Assembly (NCBI GenBank): GCA_916613615.1
Contig: OU744731.1
Span: 54,876,289 to 54,940,288 of the forward strand
DNA from: Steromphala cineraria
Lineage: Eukaryota; Mollusca; Gastropoda; Trochida; Trochidae
Reading direction: 5' to 3'
Length of the DNA: 64,000 nt
Shown in pieces: positions 37,804 to 47,414 of the stretch (its first letter is position 1; the number at the start of each line of letters is the position of its first letter). Below the pieces are notes generated by a model. That model was not told the origin of the DNA, searched no databases, and saw only the letters and a program-made list of their open reading frames with translations. A program made the position numbers and the translations under genes.

Positions 37804-39591
37804 ATGTACCCTGGTCTCTGTGGGCGATGTGGACTTAGGAAGTCGGGGACACATGACCCCCACTACCTCTGTCGTTCATGCACCTCTGCTTGCTCCCTGC
37901 AAGACATGTGTGAAGAGTGTGAGTCCCTCTCGACGGAAGCTTTCAAGCTCTACCTTCAGGCGCTAACGAAGAGAGAGAGGGACGCGGTAGGTGCGAAGCG
38001 TAGGGGTCGCACCTCCGGGAACCCGTCGGCCTCGTCCACCATCACTTCCCCCCCGGAGGGGTTCGTCATATCGGAGGATACGAGGGAATTTGAGGCGGAT
38101 GAACGGGGCTCCGATTCAGACAGGGACGCGCGCGGGGGTAGTGTCGGGAATCAGTCACCCCCCCTTCCCCCTCGTCCATCCGCTCATCACCGTTCCTCGT
38201 CGGTGTCTTCAGCCCCCTCCCGCACGTCGCCCCCTCGCGTGCGGAAGAAGTCGAAGAAGAGGAAGAGGAGGTCGGAGGATCGAAGTCAGTTCGATCAGGC
38301 GGCCTTCTCCGCTCAACTGCTCGCGTCCGTCAAGGTCATGGTGTCGGGGATGCTGGACGCCAGGGGGTCCGCACCGCCCGCTAGCGGACGACGGGAGGTG
38401 ACTCCCCCCCCGGAGGAGGAGTTCACTCACGAGTCTCCTTCCCCTCCGCCTCGCTCCGGCCGTAGGGTCACCCTCCGCTACCCGGAGGTCTCCCCCAGTG
38501 ACACGTCCACCCCCGCCTTGTCCCCTGATCACTTGGATCACCAGTTCGTCGACACGACGAACCCTCCCCTCATTCCCATCACCGAAACAGGGAACGGGAG
38601 CACGGCGGGTTCGGACGCGGCCGATAAAATGGACGCGGTGGCGGAGTGGGCGGGACTTAGTCTACAGGAGGTGGACGAATCCCCGTCCTCCTCTAAGCGG
38701 GCTCGCTTGGAGTCATTCTGTGAGGAGGAAGCCCCTAGTTGCTCGAGGCAGGTCTTTCCCCCCCATCGGCTGTTTGACACGGCGGGAAGGGATTTTAGTT
38801 CGGCGATCTTGGCTGCCGCGCCGGGTAAGCTCATTCCCCCCCTTGTTTTGTCGGACCGTCAGCGGTCCACCCTCCCGGTGGCGGACCCCCCGATTCCTCT
38901 CAACCCTCCGACATTGGACGAGGACATTAGGCGGGTCGCCACACCCTCCGCGGCTCACCACGTGTCGGACGCCCATCTCGTCCACCTGGACAAAGAGGCT
39001 AGATCCATCCTGGGGACAGTGAACTCTGTCGCCCACGCCTGCAAGGCAATGACGGCCTTCGCCAGGGAGGCGGAGATGGAGAAGGGGTCCCCGGCCCTCT
39101 ACCGCGCGTTCGGCTCCGTGGCGGGAGGACTAGCGCAGGTAATGCTCAGCGCTGGGCGTATCTCGGCGGGGATCACCAACCTACGCAGGGATGGGTTCCT
39201 TGGTCGGACCAACCTTCCTGTCGGGATTCGCAGCAATCTCCGGGGAGTCTCGGGGACAGCTAGCACTCTCTTCGCTGGGGCTATTCCGGAAGCCCTCCGA
39301 CAGCGTCAGGAAGTCCAGCAGCAGGACCTGACCAACAGGTTGGCGGGTGAACGGAGGCAAGGGTTCACTACGCCAAAGAAGGGGAACCAGACACCTCAGC
39401 TTCGCACTCCCAAGACGGGGGGTGTGTCGTTTCGGTTCGGGGGTCGGGGAGGGAGAGACTCAGGGAACGTCTCCGGCCCCTCACCAGGCAAACGCACTCC
39501 CCAAAAGAAGTGGACCAAAGCGAGGGAAGGGTCCCTTCACCCCGAGGAAGCAGTGACTCGTGGCGCACGCCTCTGCTCCCTCCACCTATGA
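37804..39591 (+). CDS. DIRS ORF1, Gag-like protein
   Basis: A 595-residue frame beginning at ATG 37804. The frame is open a further 25 codons upstream, but without an ATG and through the tandem repeat. The N-terminus has paired cysteines, CGRC (6-9), HYLCRSC (20-26) and CEEC (36-39), a zinc-binding pattern seen in Gag-like ORFs of DIRS elements. A long Ser/Pro/charged low-complexity region with a basic run KKSKKRKRR follows. After it comes a more ordered region (HVSDAHLVHLDKEARSIL, GGLAQVMLSAGRISAGI) and a Gly/Arg-rich C-terminus (SFRFGGRGGRDSG). It probably coats or packages the RNA. It stops in ATGA, whose ATG opens ORF2. Confidence 0.85.
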   Translation: MYPGLCGRCGLRKSGTHDPHYLCRSCTSACSLQDMCEECESLSTEAFKLYLQALTKRERDAVGAKRRGRTSGNPSASSTITSPPEGFVISEDTREFEADERGSDSDRDARGGSVGNQSPPLPPRPSAHHRSSSVSSAPSRTSPPRVRKKSKKRKRRSEDRSQFDQAAFSAQLLASVKVMVSGMLDARGSAPPASGRREVTPPPEEEFTHESPSPPPRSGRRVTLRYPEVSPSDTSTPALSPDHLDHQFVDTTNPPLIPITETGNGSTAGSDAADKMDAVAEWAGLSLQEVDESPSSSKRARLESFCEEEAPSCSRQVFPPHRLFDTAGRDFSSAILAAAPGKLIPPLVLSDRQRSTLPVADPPIPLNPPTLDEDIRRVATPSAAHHVSDAHLVHLDKEARSILGTVNSVAHACKAMTAFAREAEMEKGSPALYRAFGSVAGGLAQVMLSAGRISAGITNLRRDGFLGRTNLPVGIRSNLRGVSGTASTLFAGAIPEALRQRQEVQQQDLTNRLAGERRQGFTTPKKGNQTPQLRTPKTGGVSFRFGGRGGRDSGNVSGPSPGKRTPQKKWTKAREGSLHPEEAVTRGARLCSLHL

Positions 39592-42077
39592 CTGTTCCCT
39601 GGGATGGCCCTGTCGGAGGGCGTCTCGGACAGTTCGTGGCGAACTGGAGGCAGCTAGGCCTAGATCCGTTCGTATGTCGGATTCTGGAGTGGGGGTTTCA
39701 GATACCAGTCTTATCTCCCCCTCCGCTCACCTGTTACCCAACGGAGCGTCCGCTGGCAGCCGACAGGCTCGCCCTCACGTTGGAACAGGTGGAGATTCTC
39801 ATCTCCAAGGAGGCGGTGGAGGAAATCCCGCTCCAGGATCTCTCCCCCGGGTTCTACTCACCCGTGTTCGTCCGACCCAAGAGAGACTCGAAAAAATGGC
39901 GGCTCATTCACGAAATGTCCGTGTTCAACCGCTCCTACCTCGTACGGCCGCCATATTTTCGTCTCTTGACTGTGTCGTCAGTAATGCTATTACTGGAGCG
40001 ATCGGACTGGATGATATCCCTGGATCTTCAGGACGCGTACTTGCACATTCCCATCTTCCGGGAACACCGCAAGTACCTCCGCTTCGTCCTGGGGGGGCGC
40101 CACTTCCAGTGGAACGTGCTCCCGTTCGGGATATCATCCGCTCCGTGGCTATTCACCAGAGTGACTCAGCCGGTCGTCCAATTACTTCACCATCACGACG
40201 TACAGTTCGCTATGTACCTGGACGACGGGTTCAGTCACCACCGCTCTCCCGCGGTCCTCGGGGAGCAGCGGGACTTCGTGATCGGCCTGTTCAGGAGGCT
40301 GGGGTGGCTGGTAAACCTGGACAAGTCGGACTTACAACCCACCACCTCGCTCACCTTCCTGGGCGCCAGACTGGACACCGTTCAGTACAGGGCGTTCGTT
40401 CCCCAGGAACGGATGGCCAGGATAGACAGTCTATTGGATCGGGGACTCAGGGGTCCGCTTCTGCTCCGACAGTGGCAGCGGATCTTAGGGTTACTCACCT
40501 CAGCTCAGGACCTCACCGCGAGGGGACGGCTGGAGCTGAGGCCTCTTCAGGTTTTTCTAAACCCTCACGTCAGGGAGGAAGTGTGCAGGCACGCATTCCC
40601 GCTCCCCCAGCGGCTCGTCCCTCACCTAGCCTGGTGGAGGGTGGAGGCGAATGTCTTCGCGGGTGTTCCCCTCAGACCTCCCGCGGCGACCGCCCATCTC
40701 TTCGTGGACGCGTCAAAGCAGGGGTGGGGGGCCCACCTGGGAACGGAACAGACCGCGGGGCTCTGGTCATTGACCCAGCGCACGCGACACATCAACGAGC
40801 TGGAGATGGAGGCGATCAGACTGGCAATCTGTCACTGGTCCGCTCTGCTATGGGGACAAGTGCTACTCGTGCACACGGACAGCTCTACGGCGCCTACGCT
40901 TTCCCTCCCCCGAGCATTCTCACTCAAGTGGTGGCGAAGATCAGGGGGATCCAATCCCCATTCCTCTCAGGTGGAATCTCTTAGTGAGCGAGCCAAGCGG
41001 GCGGGTGCACGAGAACCCGCAAGCACTGGACCTTCACGCTTGGCTTGTCTCCAGAAGGGGCTGAAACGGGCGGGCTACTCGGAGAAAGTCGCATCCGCGG
41101 TTTCCTCGGCCCAGCGTGTCACCACCCGTAAGCTGTACGACGTACAGTGGGGGTCATTTGCCACTTTCTGTGCAGACAAGGGCTGGGATGTCCAGGTAGC
41201 GATCGTTCCCCAGGTGGCGGAGTACTTAGTGTACCTCCGGGAGGAGAGGGGACTTAAGGCCTCCTCTATTAACACCCACCTAGCGGCAATCATGTCGGTC
41301 TTACGCAAGCGGGACCCCGCGGTGGACATCTCCGTTCTCAAGGAGGTGATCAGGACCTTTCGTCAGGAGGACGGGCGGCTCAAACCTAGACCTCCCGAGT
41401 GGGACCTAGCGATTGACCTCGAGCATTTATGCTCGGACTTCTACGAACCCCTGACGGAATCCATCATTCTCCGACTGACGGTCAAGACCGCCTTCCTGGT
41501 GGCGATGGCTTCGGCCGCCAGGATCTCAGAGCTACACGCACTTCAGGCCGACTTGCTCCGGTTTGAAGCGAGGGATGGGGGTAAGGCCACGCTGGGACTT
41601 GCTCCGGACTTCGTTTGCAAGAACCAGGGGTCGGACGAACGGGGCAGGATATTCCACATTCCCGCCCTCTCAGGTTCGGTCTCTCCCACGGACGAAGAGA
41701 GCAGACTCCTCTGTCCGGTCCGAGCTCTTCGGGTTTACGCTGAACGCACGCGTTCTCTCCGCCAGGGGAGGAGGAGACTTTTCCTTCCTCACTCCCAGCG
41801 TAGCACGAAGGAGATAGACAAACGTCTCTTGGGTGTCTATCTGCGGTCCGCTATCCTGGATGCCTACAAAGCCAAGGAGTTAGCCCCGCCGGCTCGGACT
41901 AATCCCCATGAGATCAGAGCGATCTCAGCCACTATGGCTTTTCACAGCAACATCGCCGTAGCGGACATCATGTCGGGCTGTTTCTGGAAGTCCGGCATGG
42001 TTTTCGCTAACCACTACCTCCAAAACGTGGCCACAGGTGTTCGCGCAGCATCGCACTGCGGGTGCGGCTCCCCCTAG
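39588..42077 (+). CDS. DIRS ORF2: reverse transcriptase-RNase H-tyrosine recombinase
   Basis: An 829-residue frame from ATG 39588, overlapping the ORF1 stop by four bases (ATGA). Reverse transcriptase: SLDLQDAYLHIPI (about 144-156), VLPFGISSAPWLFT, catalytic YLDDGF (210-215). RNase H: FVDASKQGWGAHLG (Asp at 374), NELEMEAI, then VHTDSSTA, where it breaks off. Tyrosine recombinase: SAARISELHAL (Arg 645), HEIR (His 774, Arg 777) and HYLQN (Tyr 810), so the R-HxxR-Y set is present. In most DIRS elements RT-RH and recombinase lie in separate or overlapping frames, and a methyltransferase region lies nearby. Here they share one frame and no methyltransferase motif is visible. Relics of the missing linker are readable in the other frames (40890-41080), so the fusion probably arose by deletions. 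Confidence 0.9.
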   Translation: MTVPWDGPVGGRLGQFVANWRQLGLDPFVCRILEWGFQIPVLSPPPLTCYPTERPLAADRLALTLEQVEILISKEAVEEIPLQDLSPGFYSPVFVRPKRDSKKWRLIHEMSVFNRSYLVRPPYFRLLTVSSVMLLLERSDWMISLDLQDAYLHIPIFREHRKYLRFVLGGRHFQWNVLPFGISSAPWLFTRVTQPVVQLLHHHDVQFAMYLDDGFSHHRSPAVLGEQRDFVIGLFRRLGWLVNLDKSDLQPTTSLTFLGARLDTVQYRAFVPQERMARIDSLLDRGLRGPLLLRQWQRILGLLTSAQDLTARGRLELRPLQVFLNPHVREEVCRHAFPLPQRLVPHLAWWRVEANVFAGVPLRPPAATAHLFVDASKQGWGAHLGTEQTAGLWSLTQRTRHINELEMEAIRLAICHWSALLWGQVLLVHTDSSTAPTLSLPRAFSLKWWRRSGGSNPHSSQVESLSERAKRAGAREPASTGPSRLACLQKGLKRAGYSEKVASAVSSAQRVTTRKLYDVQWGSFATFCADKGWDVQVAIVPQVAEYLVYLREERGLKASSINTHLAAIMSVLRKRDPAVDISVLKEVIRTFRQEDGRLKPRPPEWDLAIDLEHLCSDFYEPLTESIILRLTVKTAFLVAMASAARISELHALQADLLRFEARDGGKATLGLAPDFVCKNQGSDERGRIFHIPALSGSVSPTDEESRLLCPVRALRVYAERTRSLRQGRRRLFLPHSQRSTKEIDKRLLGVYLRSAILDAYKAKELAPPARTNPHEIRAISATMAFHSNIAVADIMSGCFWKSGMVFANHYLQNVATGVRAASHCGCGSP

Positions 42078-42126
42078 AGGGGTCTCAGCTCACCGATAGG
42101 TCTTGTTTTGCTTTCTGTTGTTTTTC

Positions 42127-42132
42127 AATAAA
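42127..42132 (+). promoter_or_regulatory. Polyadenylation signal of the DIRS transcript
   Basis: AATAAA 50 bases after the ORF2 stop, before the terminal complementary region. Confidence 0.5.
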
Positions 42133-42298
42133 CTTCGCATCGCATCTCCGTGTGTCGTTTGTTCTTTCTTCCGGCCGGACGGGCTTCCCTCCTTAGGAGG
42201 GGAACTGGGCACCCGCCGTTAGTTAGACGTAGTGGGGGGAGTAACTGCTCTCCTGCCGCCTCGCTCTCGCAGCCCTCCACCCTCTGTGGTAGTCGGGG

Positions 42299-42388
42299 CT
42301 ACGGTGAGTCGGAGACGGTATAGTACGTTAAATAATAGTACGTTTTTGAGTAAACGTCATTATTTGTACTTACCGTCGACGACTCACC
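42299..42388. repeat. DIRS internal complementary region
   Basis: The first half (CTACGGTGAGTCGGAGACGG, then TATAGTACGTTAAATAA) is the reverse complement of the left tip. The second half (TAGTACGTTTTTGAGTAAAC to GACTCACC) is the reverse complement of the right tip. The two tips meet at about 42332-42337. Such a region is thought to act as the template that aligns both ends into a circular intermediate. Confidence 0.92.
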
Positions 42389-42458
42389 AATCTTTATTTC
42401 CCACCCATGCCTCCCCTCCTGCGAGTAGGTTCGATCTATCGTTCACTGGCTCCAGGTA

Positions 42459-42596
42459 GGTTGGATGAGGTTTTGGTGACGTAGACATAGGGGGCGTGGC
42501 GGGGATGTGCAGGTAACTCCCGTGTTGTTTTTTCTGTGTTATGGGTCGAGAGATGATTGATAGGCAATCAATGGGCTACGGTGAGTCGTCGACGGT
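42459..42596 (-). repeat. DIRS right inverted terminal repeat
   Basis: Reverse complement of 36734-36872. The unique right tip continues to about 42635. Confidence 0.93.
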
Positions 42597-42635
42597 AAGT
42601 ACAAATAATGACGTTTACTCAAAAACGTACTATTA

Positions 42636-43433
42636 ATGGCGATAATTGTTTGATTGCTTCATGCAGTTAAAGGAAGTTAAACATTTTTGTTACATTTATT
42701 AAATCACCTGATTATTGGTATTGTATTGAATAAGATCCTAATGTGATTTTGAATTAAGTTCTCATCCAAACTTTTCTGTAGTTTGTTTATACTTCTATTC
42801 GACACGATTATTGTTTTGACAATTATAGTAAGCAAAACTCTTCAACATTTAATCAAAATGTTTAAAGAACATTTAAAAATTTCATGCAGCATCAAGCACT
42901 TCGTTGCAATTACAAATGTTACCTGGTCATATCGTTCAACTTCGGAATATATTTTTGTAAGATTTGATTGAAATCGTGTTGATGAAAACTCATTTAGGCA
43001 TGAATATAGAATGGGACCTAAGCATTATGCGTGTAATAATCGTATTTCTTCTTCAAGGTCTAGATTGATTATTCATTTGCAATCCTTTTTAAAACGTTCC
43101 TGAATGATAACAAATGATCGCTTTGATGCTCTGATTTCAAACATTGGGTCAGATAAAGAATGGGTCACTCTGACAGAAGTTGAAACTGAAAGATTGAAAC
43201 CGATTGAAGCATCGAAAAAAGGCAAAGAGACTGACCTTAATAAAGATTATCATTTACCAAAATTCCACCCATCGTCACGATGGCATCTGTCCATAAGGAC
43301 GACTCAAACGATCTCCTTTCCGATGAGATTGACTTGATGAGTGTTTGCTCCTCAAGCCAGAAGCTGATAAATGAGAAATCATAGATGACAAAGTGCTTGA
43401 TTCCCAAACATTCAAGTTGACCATTCACCATTT
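42636..43433. other. No assigned gene; short coding-like stretch at 43104-43386
   Basis: The plus strand at 43104-43337 is open and polar (SDKEWVTLTEVETERLKPIE). An overlapping frame from 43280 reads MASVHKDDSNDLLSDEIDLM to a stop at 43384. Together they could be a decayed exon with a frameshift, or chance. I do not recognise either. Confidence 0.3.
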
Positions 43434-43524
43434 ATGCTGAGGAATATATGGATGACAACTTCTTTGTTCATTGTATGCGACATTGTATGAACAAAGAAGT
43501 TGTCATCCATATATTCCTCAGCAT
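43434..43524. repeat. Perfect 38 bp hairpin
   Basis: Arms 43434-43471 and 43487-43524 are perfect reverse complements (arm begins ATGCTGAGGAATATATGG) around a 15 base loop. The absence of any mismatch indicates a recent origin or selection. It could come from a template-switch event, a tiny foldback element or a small-RNA precursor. Confidence 0.95.
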
Positions 43525-44212
43525 TATTGTCATTCCAACCGGCTGCTTTGGAGTTTTCTACACTGTTGTAATGCAGTTAGAAATAATCCAAGTAACAATT
43601 ACGTTTCCTTGACTACAACAAATCTGAAACGTGCTTATACTGAAACATAAAGCATTGTTTATTATGAATTTAATGTTCAAAGAATGTCGGAGACGTTATG
43701 TCCGTATATGCATCTGTGTTAACAAATGAGTTTGAATTGGATTATCGGTTCCAGTTACGACCTTTTCATAAAGGCAGGGAAAACCAGCCAAACTGCAAGA
43801 ACAAGATAAACGGGAACTTGTCTCTAAGCAGAATTTACTTTCATTTGAAAAGAACTTTATTTGCAAACAATGTTGATACTTTGTTTGGAACATCTCAAAC
43901 AACATACATTAAGTTCAAATTTGTTTTGCTCTTTGCTGATCACAATATCAAAAGGAGTTTTCTGATCATGAATTATCAGAAATTGCAACTTAACCAAATT
44001 GTTGAATTTTTATTGTTTTGTGTTTTTGTGCATGGTACTTCAGTCGATCGATGTTGATAATGTTAAGTATCTCCAACCAACCAAAAAGTGGATAGCAGAT
44101 AGGAAATAGAAGATACTGTAAGGATAGAAGGAATCACAGGACATTATCATTCTTGTAAAGAGATTCCCATCTTCTTTTTAAAATGGGAGTATCTTCCCAA
44201 AAAAACTTATAC
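43525..44212. other. No gene seen
   Basis: A frame at 43698-44057 has no domain and AT-driven composition. Confidence 0.4.
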
Positions 44213-45100
44213 AGCTGCGTACCTTAAGTTTGTTCACTTACCTGCGTATTCATCTTCAAATAAAGTAATTTGGAATGTTTTGAGGTATCCTATTATTGCG
44301 AAAACGAAACGGATTGTGTTGAAACTTCGCAATGTAACTTTAGGTTTATTTTGCATTAACATTTCCGTATGTTAACCTTAACAATTTTTGCGGCTCAATA
44401 AAGTAACCAGGGGTAAAAATTTCGAAAACACTATTTTTCATTTTTCTCTACAAAATCCTTCATCAGTAAGCAGCAGCTTTGGGCCTAAGTCATATCGTAT
44501 TCCTTTGCATTAAGTGCTGATTTTGTTCTCAGAGTGTCTATTGGAATATTTTAAGAATATCGGAATTTCAAAAATATGACCCCATCTGTTTATTTAACCA
44601 TGCCAAATCTCTAAATACTTCACCACTGACCAGATGATCCTACAATAAGGTTTCAGAATGGTTATTTTACACATGGACAACTGTTGATCTTTGTATGTGC
44701 TACTGGGTGTATTTGATTGACGTACAAACGAAATCCCATTCTCTCCCCACAGAGGCAGATCAAGTCATGTTGATTTAGCTTCTGTTCTATTACGCCGAAA
44801 TCCATGGGTTCCGACAGTTTCCCCTGGCGGCAAAAACTGCATTGCAATCCATTTAAATTTCTTTAGCAAATGACAACGCTTCTCGCATGGAAAGGGTGGT
44901 TCATATCACAATGCTTTTGCCTTGATTCAGTAGCCAAAACGATGATTAAAGAACTGTGATTGCCTCCAATCAGGTATCTCCCATTCTATCTCACAAAGTC
45001 GGCGTAATAAAACAGCGGCTAAATCAACATGACCTGATCTGCCTCTGTGGGGAGAATATGACGAAATCCAAGTAAGTGAACAAACTTAAGGTACGCTGCT
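44213..45100. mobile_element. Inverted-end element with a nested MITE
   Basis: 29 bp ends, 44213-44241 and 45072-45100, are reverse complements with one mismatch (TACCTTAAGTTTGTTCACTT). The Mutator-like MITE at 44737-45060 was inserted three bases inside the right end. Removing it and one 9 bp duplication leaves an element of about 555 bp. No TSD was fixed and the superfamily is unknown. Confidence 0.7.
44737..45060. mobile_element. Mutator-like MITE, copy 2 (9 bp TSD)
   Basis: A 324 bp relative of 13085-13434 with the same ends (CATTCTCTCCCCACAGAGGC). It is flanked by a perfect 9 bp duplication, ACGAAATCC, at 44728-44736 and 45061-45069. The right tip has two extra bases (AATATG). Confidence 0.88.
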
Positions 45101-45731
45101 TCAGTTAATTAATTATTTGTGGAGTTGTCAACAAAACTTCAACAGACGACTGGGTGCAAGAGAAAGATATTAGAATAGCAACTGATGCTTTTTTTCTATG
45201 ACATTGCCCTTCATTCTAACGTCCAACGTCTGGAATATCGTTATTATGCTGGGATTTAATGCATAAGAAATTGCCATCCATAAACTTTCTTGAAGGTCGA
45301 CTGTAAATATTCCAATGACGTCCTAAGATTTCGCCCACCTTCTTCTTCTTGATATTTTTACAAGAATAACATTTGCTAGTATGTTTATGCTAGTTTTCTT
45401 AAAAAATCAATTTAGAAAAATATATAATATTCTTTTTACGAAAATTTCAGTACAAACAATGTGTAAACAAAATGTTATAATTCCCAATTCCCATAAATAC
45501 ATAAACCTCATACAAAATGAAATATGATATCTCATGTTAGGTATACACTTATCTGACTCAAGTGTTGAATTCCTAAGACAAATTTTAACATACACAAGGA
45601 CAACAACGTTTTACACAAAGTTGTTCTATGTGAGTTCATTAAGAGTAAGCTTATGAAATAAAACTTTCTTCTCCAGAGGATAGTTTCTTCTGCCTGTCGT
45701 ACAAAGTTAACCTTGGCCTTGATATCGAATA
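45101..45731. other. No gene seen
   Basis: AT-rich. GATTTCGCCCACCTTC near 45328 recalls the start of repeat D. Confidence 0.4.
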
Positions 45732-45733
45732 TA

Positions 45734-47374
45734 CACTCATGGCAAAAATTGTTGTCACCCCCTAATATTTAATTAAATTGGAGTTTATATCACATTGTAT
45801 GCATGGCAATGTTGGTTTTCCATGGAAATGTCATTACAGGCATGAAGTTACATTAACTCACACTTTACAATGAACAGTGTCAGCGGTTTCATGTAGACCA
45901 CGTGCATTTCATTGAAATGATGGAAATTTGTCTCCTTAGGTTTGTCATTTCCATCGATTACTATAGACCTCTTTCATAAGATACAGCTTCACGACTATAG
46001 TTTCTGAAAAGCATAGACCATGCCTGGTCCCACTCCACCAGGAATCAGACATGAAATCATTGGCATGAGTCGTGGTGGCGCTTCGAATCGTGTCATTGCT
46101 GCAGCATGTAACGTCAGTGTTAGAACTGTTCAAAGGATTAAAAGACTGCACGCCATACAGGGAAATGTTGTTCCGAATAAGTCTTCAGGCCGTCCCAAGA
46201 AAACTACGGTTCGTCAGGATAGAATTCTTCTTCGTTTGACCCGACGTCATAGACGTCTTTCGTCTTTGACTCTTGCACAGAGATGGGGGGCTCATATTAA
46301 TACGCCCATTTGCCGGAGAACTGTAGTGAACAGGTTGCTCCAGCATGGATATAAGGCAAGAAGACCTGCCATCAAACCATTCTGGACACTGGCCAACCGC
46401 AGGGCACGGCTTGCTTGGGCGCAGCAGCACCGCAGAATCCAACTTGGACATTGGCGTCACGTCATATTTACTGACGAGTCTCGTTTCCTACTGCATAAGG
46501 TGGACAGGAGAATGAGAGTGCGACGTTTACGTGGGGAAAGGCTCAATGACGACTGTCTGCAGCATCAGGTTGCCCACGGTGGCGGTTCTGTACACGTATG
46601 GGCAGGAATACACCATAACGGTAAAACGGATCTTGTCGTCCTTCAAGGAAACGTCAACCAGAGGTCGTACAGACGTCTTCTTGAAACCGTTTGCCTCCCA
46701 CATGCAAGAAGAGTGTATGGCAACAACTTCCTGTTGCAGGACGATAATGCACCAGCCCATCGTGCACGTACAGTGAACGCTTTCATTCAGGCACAAGGAG
46801 TAACAAGATTGCCCTGGCCTTCAAAAAGTCCGGATATGAATCCGATAGAACATGCTTGGGATCAGCTTGACCGTGCACTTAGAAGACTGGACCCTGCTCC
46901 TGCAAATTTACAGCAATTGCGGGCTGCTCTTGTGAATGAATGGAACAATTTGGCTGTTGCAAACATCAACACACTGATAGACAGTATGCCTGCCCGAATT
47001 ATCGCCCTTGAAAATTCCAGAGGCGGTGCTACCCGATATTAGGCTTGTAAATATACTCTTACATGACTGCAGAATGAAATAAAACCGACAATTGAACTTG
47101 AAAATGTAATTTGTTTTATTGATACCCATCCAATTGATACTATATGGATACTGTAAAAAATTGCCCTTTTTCACAGGGACCATACATATCCTAGTAGAAT
47201 TTCTTAAATTGGCCAGCACAAGACCAAAATACAAGCTGGTATGTTTTACGAATGTTTTTCCCAATCACACAAATCATTCTGACAGTTATTGCATGTTTGA
47301 TTATTTGTCAACACTCAGTTAAACTTGACGTAGCGTTCTCAGTCTGGGGGTGACAACCATTTTTGCCATGAGTG
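45734..47374 (+). mobile_element. Tc1-type transposon, apparently complete
   Basis: A 1641 bp element flanked by TA (45732-45733 and 47375-47376). Its inverted ends are about 30 bp: CACTCATGGCAAAAATTGTT left, reverse complement with one mismatch right, then CACCCCC. It contains a full-length transposase ORF. Intact ends and an intact ORF make this the best candidate for a recently active DNA transposon in the window. Confidence 0.93.
46020..47042 (+). CDS. Tc1-like transposase, DD34E
   Basis: A 340-residue uninterrupted frame from ATG 46020. Residues 1-120 form the bipartite paired-like DNA-binding region, with the HTH in SRGGASNRVIAAACNVSVRT and the GRPKKT hook at 57-62. The DDE domain follows: FTDESRF (Asp 152), LLQDDNAPAHRA (Asp 242) and SPDMNPIEHAWD (Glu 277). 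There are exactly 34 residues between the second Asp and the Glu, the canonical Tc1 spacing. The enzyme cuts and pastes the element at TA sites in the nucleus. Length matches the family (about 340). An AATAAA lies about 35 bases after the stop. No inactivating change is visible. Confidence 0.95.
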   Translation: MPGPTPPGIRHEIIGMSRGGASNRVIAAACNVSVRTVQRIKRLHAIQGNVVPNKSSGRPKKTTVRQDRILLRLTRRHRRLSSLTLAQRWGAHINTPICRRTVVNRLLQHGYKARRPAIKPFWTLANRRARLAWAQQHRRIQLGHWRHVIFTDESRFLLHKVDRRMRVRRLRGERLNDDCLQHQVAHGGGSVHVWAGIHHNGKTDLVVLQGNVNQRSYRRLLETVCLPHARRVYGNNFLLQDDNAPAHRARTVNAFIQAQGVTRLPWPSKSPDMNPIEHAWDQLDRALRRLDPAPANLQQLRAALVNEWNNLAVANINTLIDSMPARIIALENSRGGATRY

Positions 47375-47414
47375 TACTTACGTTTCTCAAGTAAATCTAA
47401 ACAGGGTGATATCT

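Larger units (their letters stand above)
36717..42635 (+). mobile_element. DIRS-type tyrosine-recombinase retrotransposon
   Basis: A 5.9 kb, GC-rich element in AT-rich surroundings. It has inverted termini (36734-36872 and 42459-42596, nearly identical over about 138 bp). It also has an internal complementary region (42299-42388) that joins the reverse complements of both outer ends: one half matches the left tip through TAACGTACTATACCGTCTCC, the other the right tip through GTTTACTCAAAAACGTACTA. This arrangement is diagnostic of DIRS elements. Inside lie a Gag-like ORF, then RT, RNase H and a tyrosine recombinase. No integrase and no LTRs are present. The near-identity of the termini suggests a recent insertion. 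Confidence 0.95.

Noticed and set aside
39560..40984. 474-codon second-frame ORF overlapping the DIRS polymerase
   Set aside because: It is a shadow of the GC-rich RT frame. Only its last 30 codons (YAFPPPS on) are meaningful, as a relic of the deleted linker.
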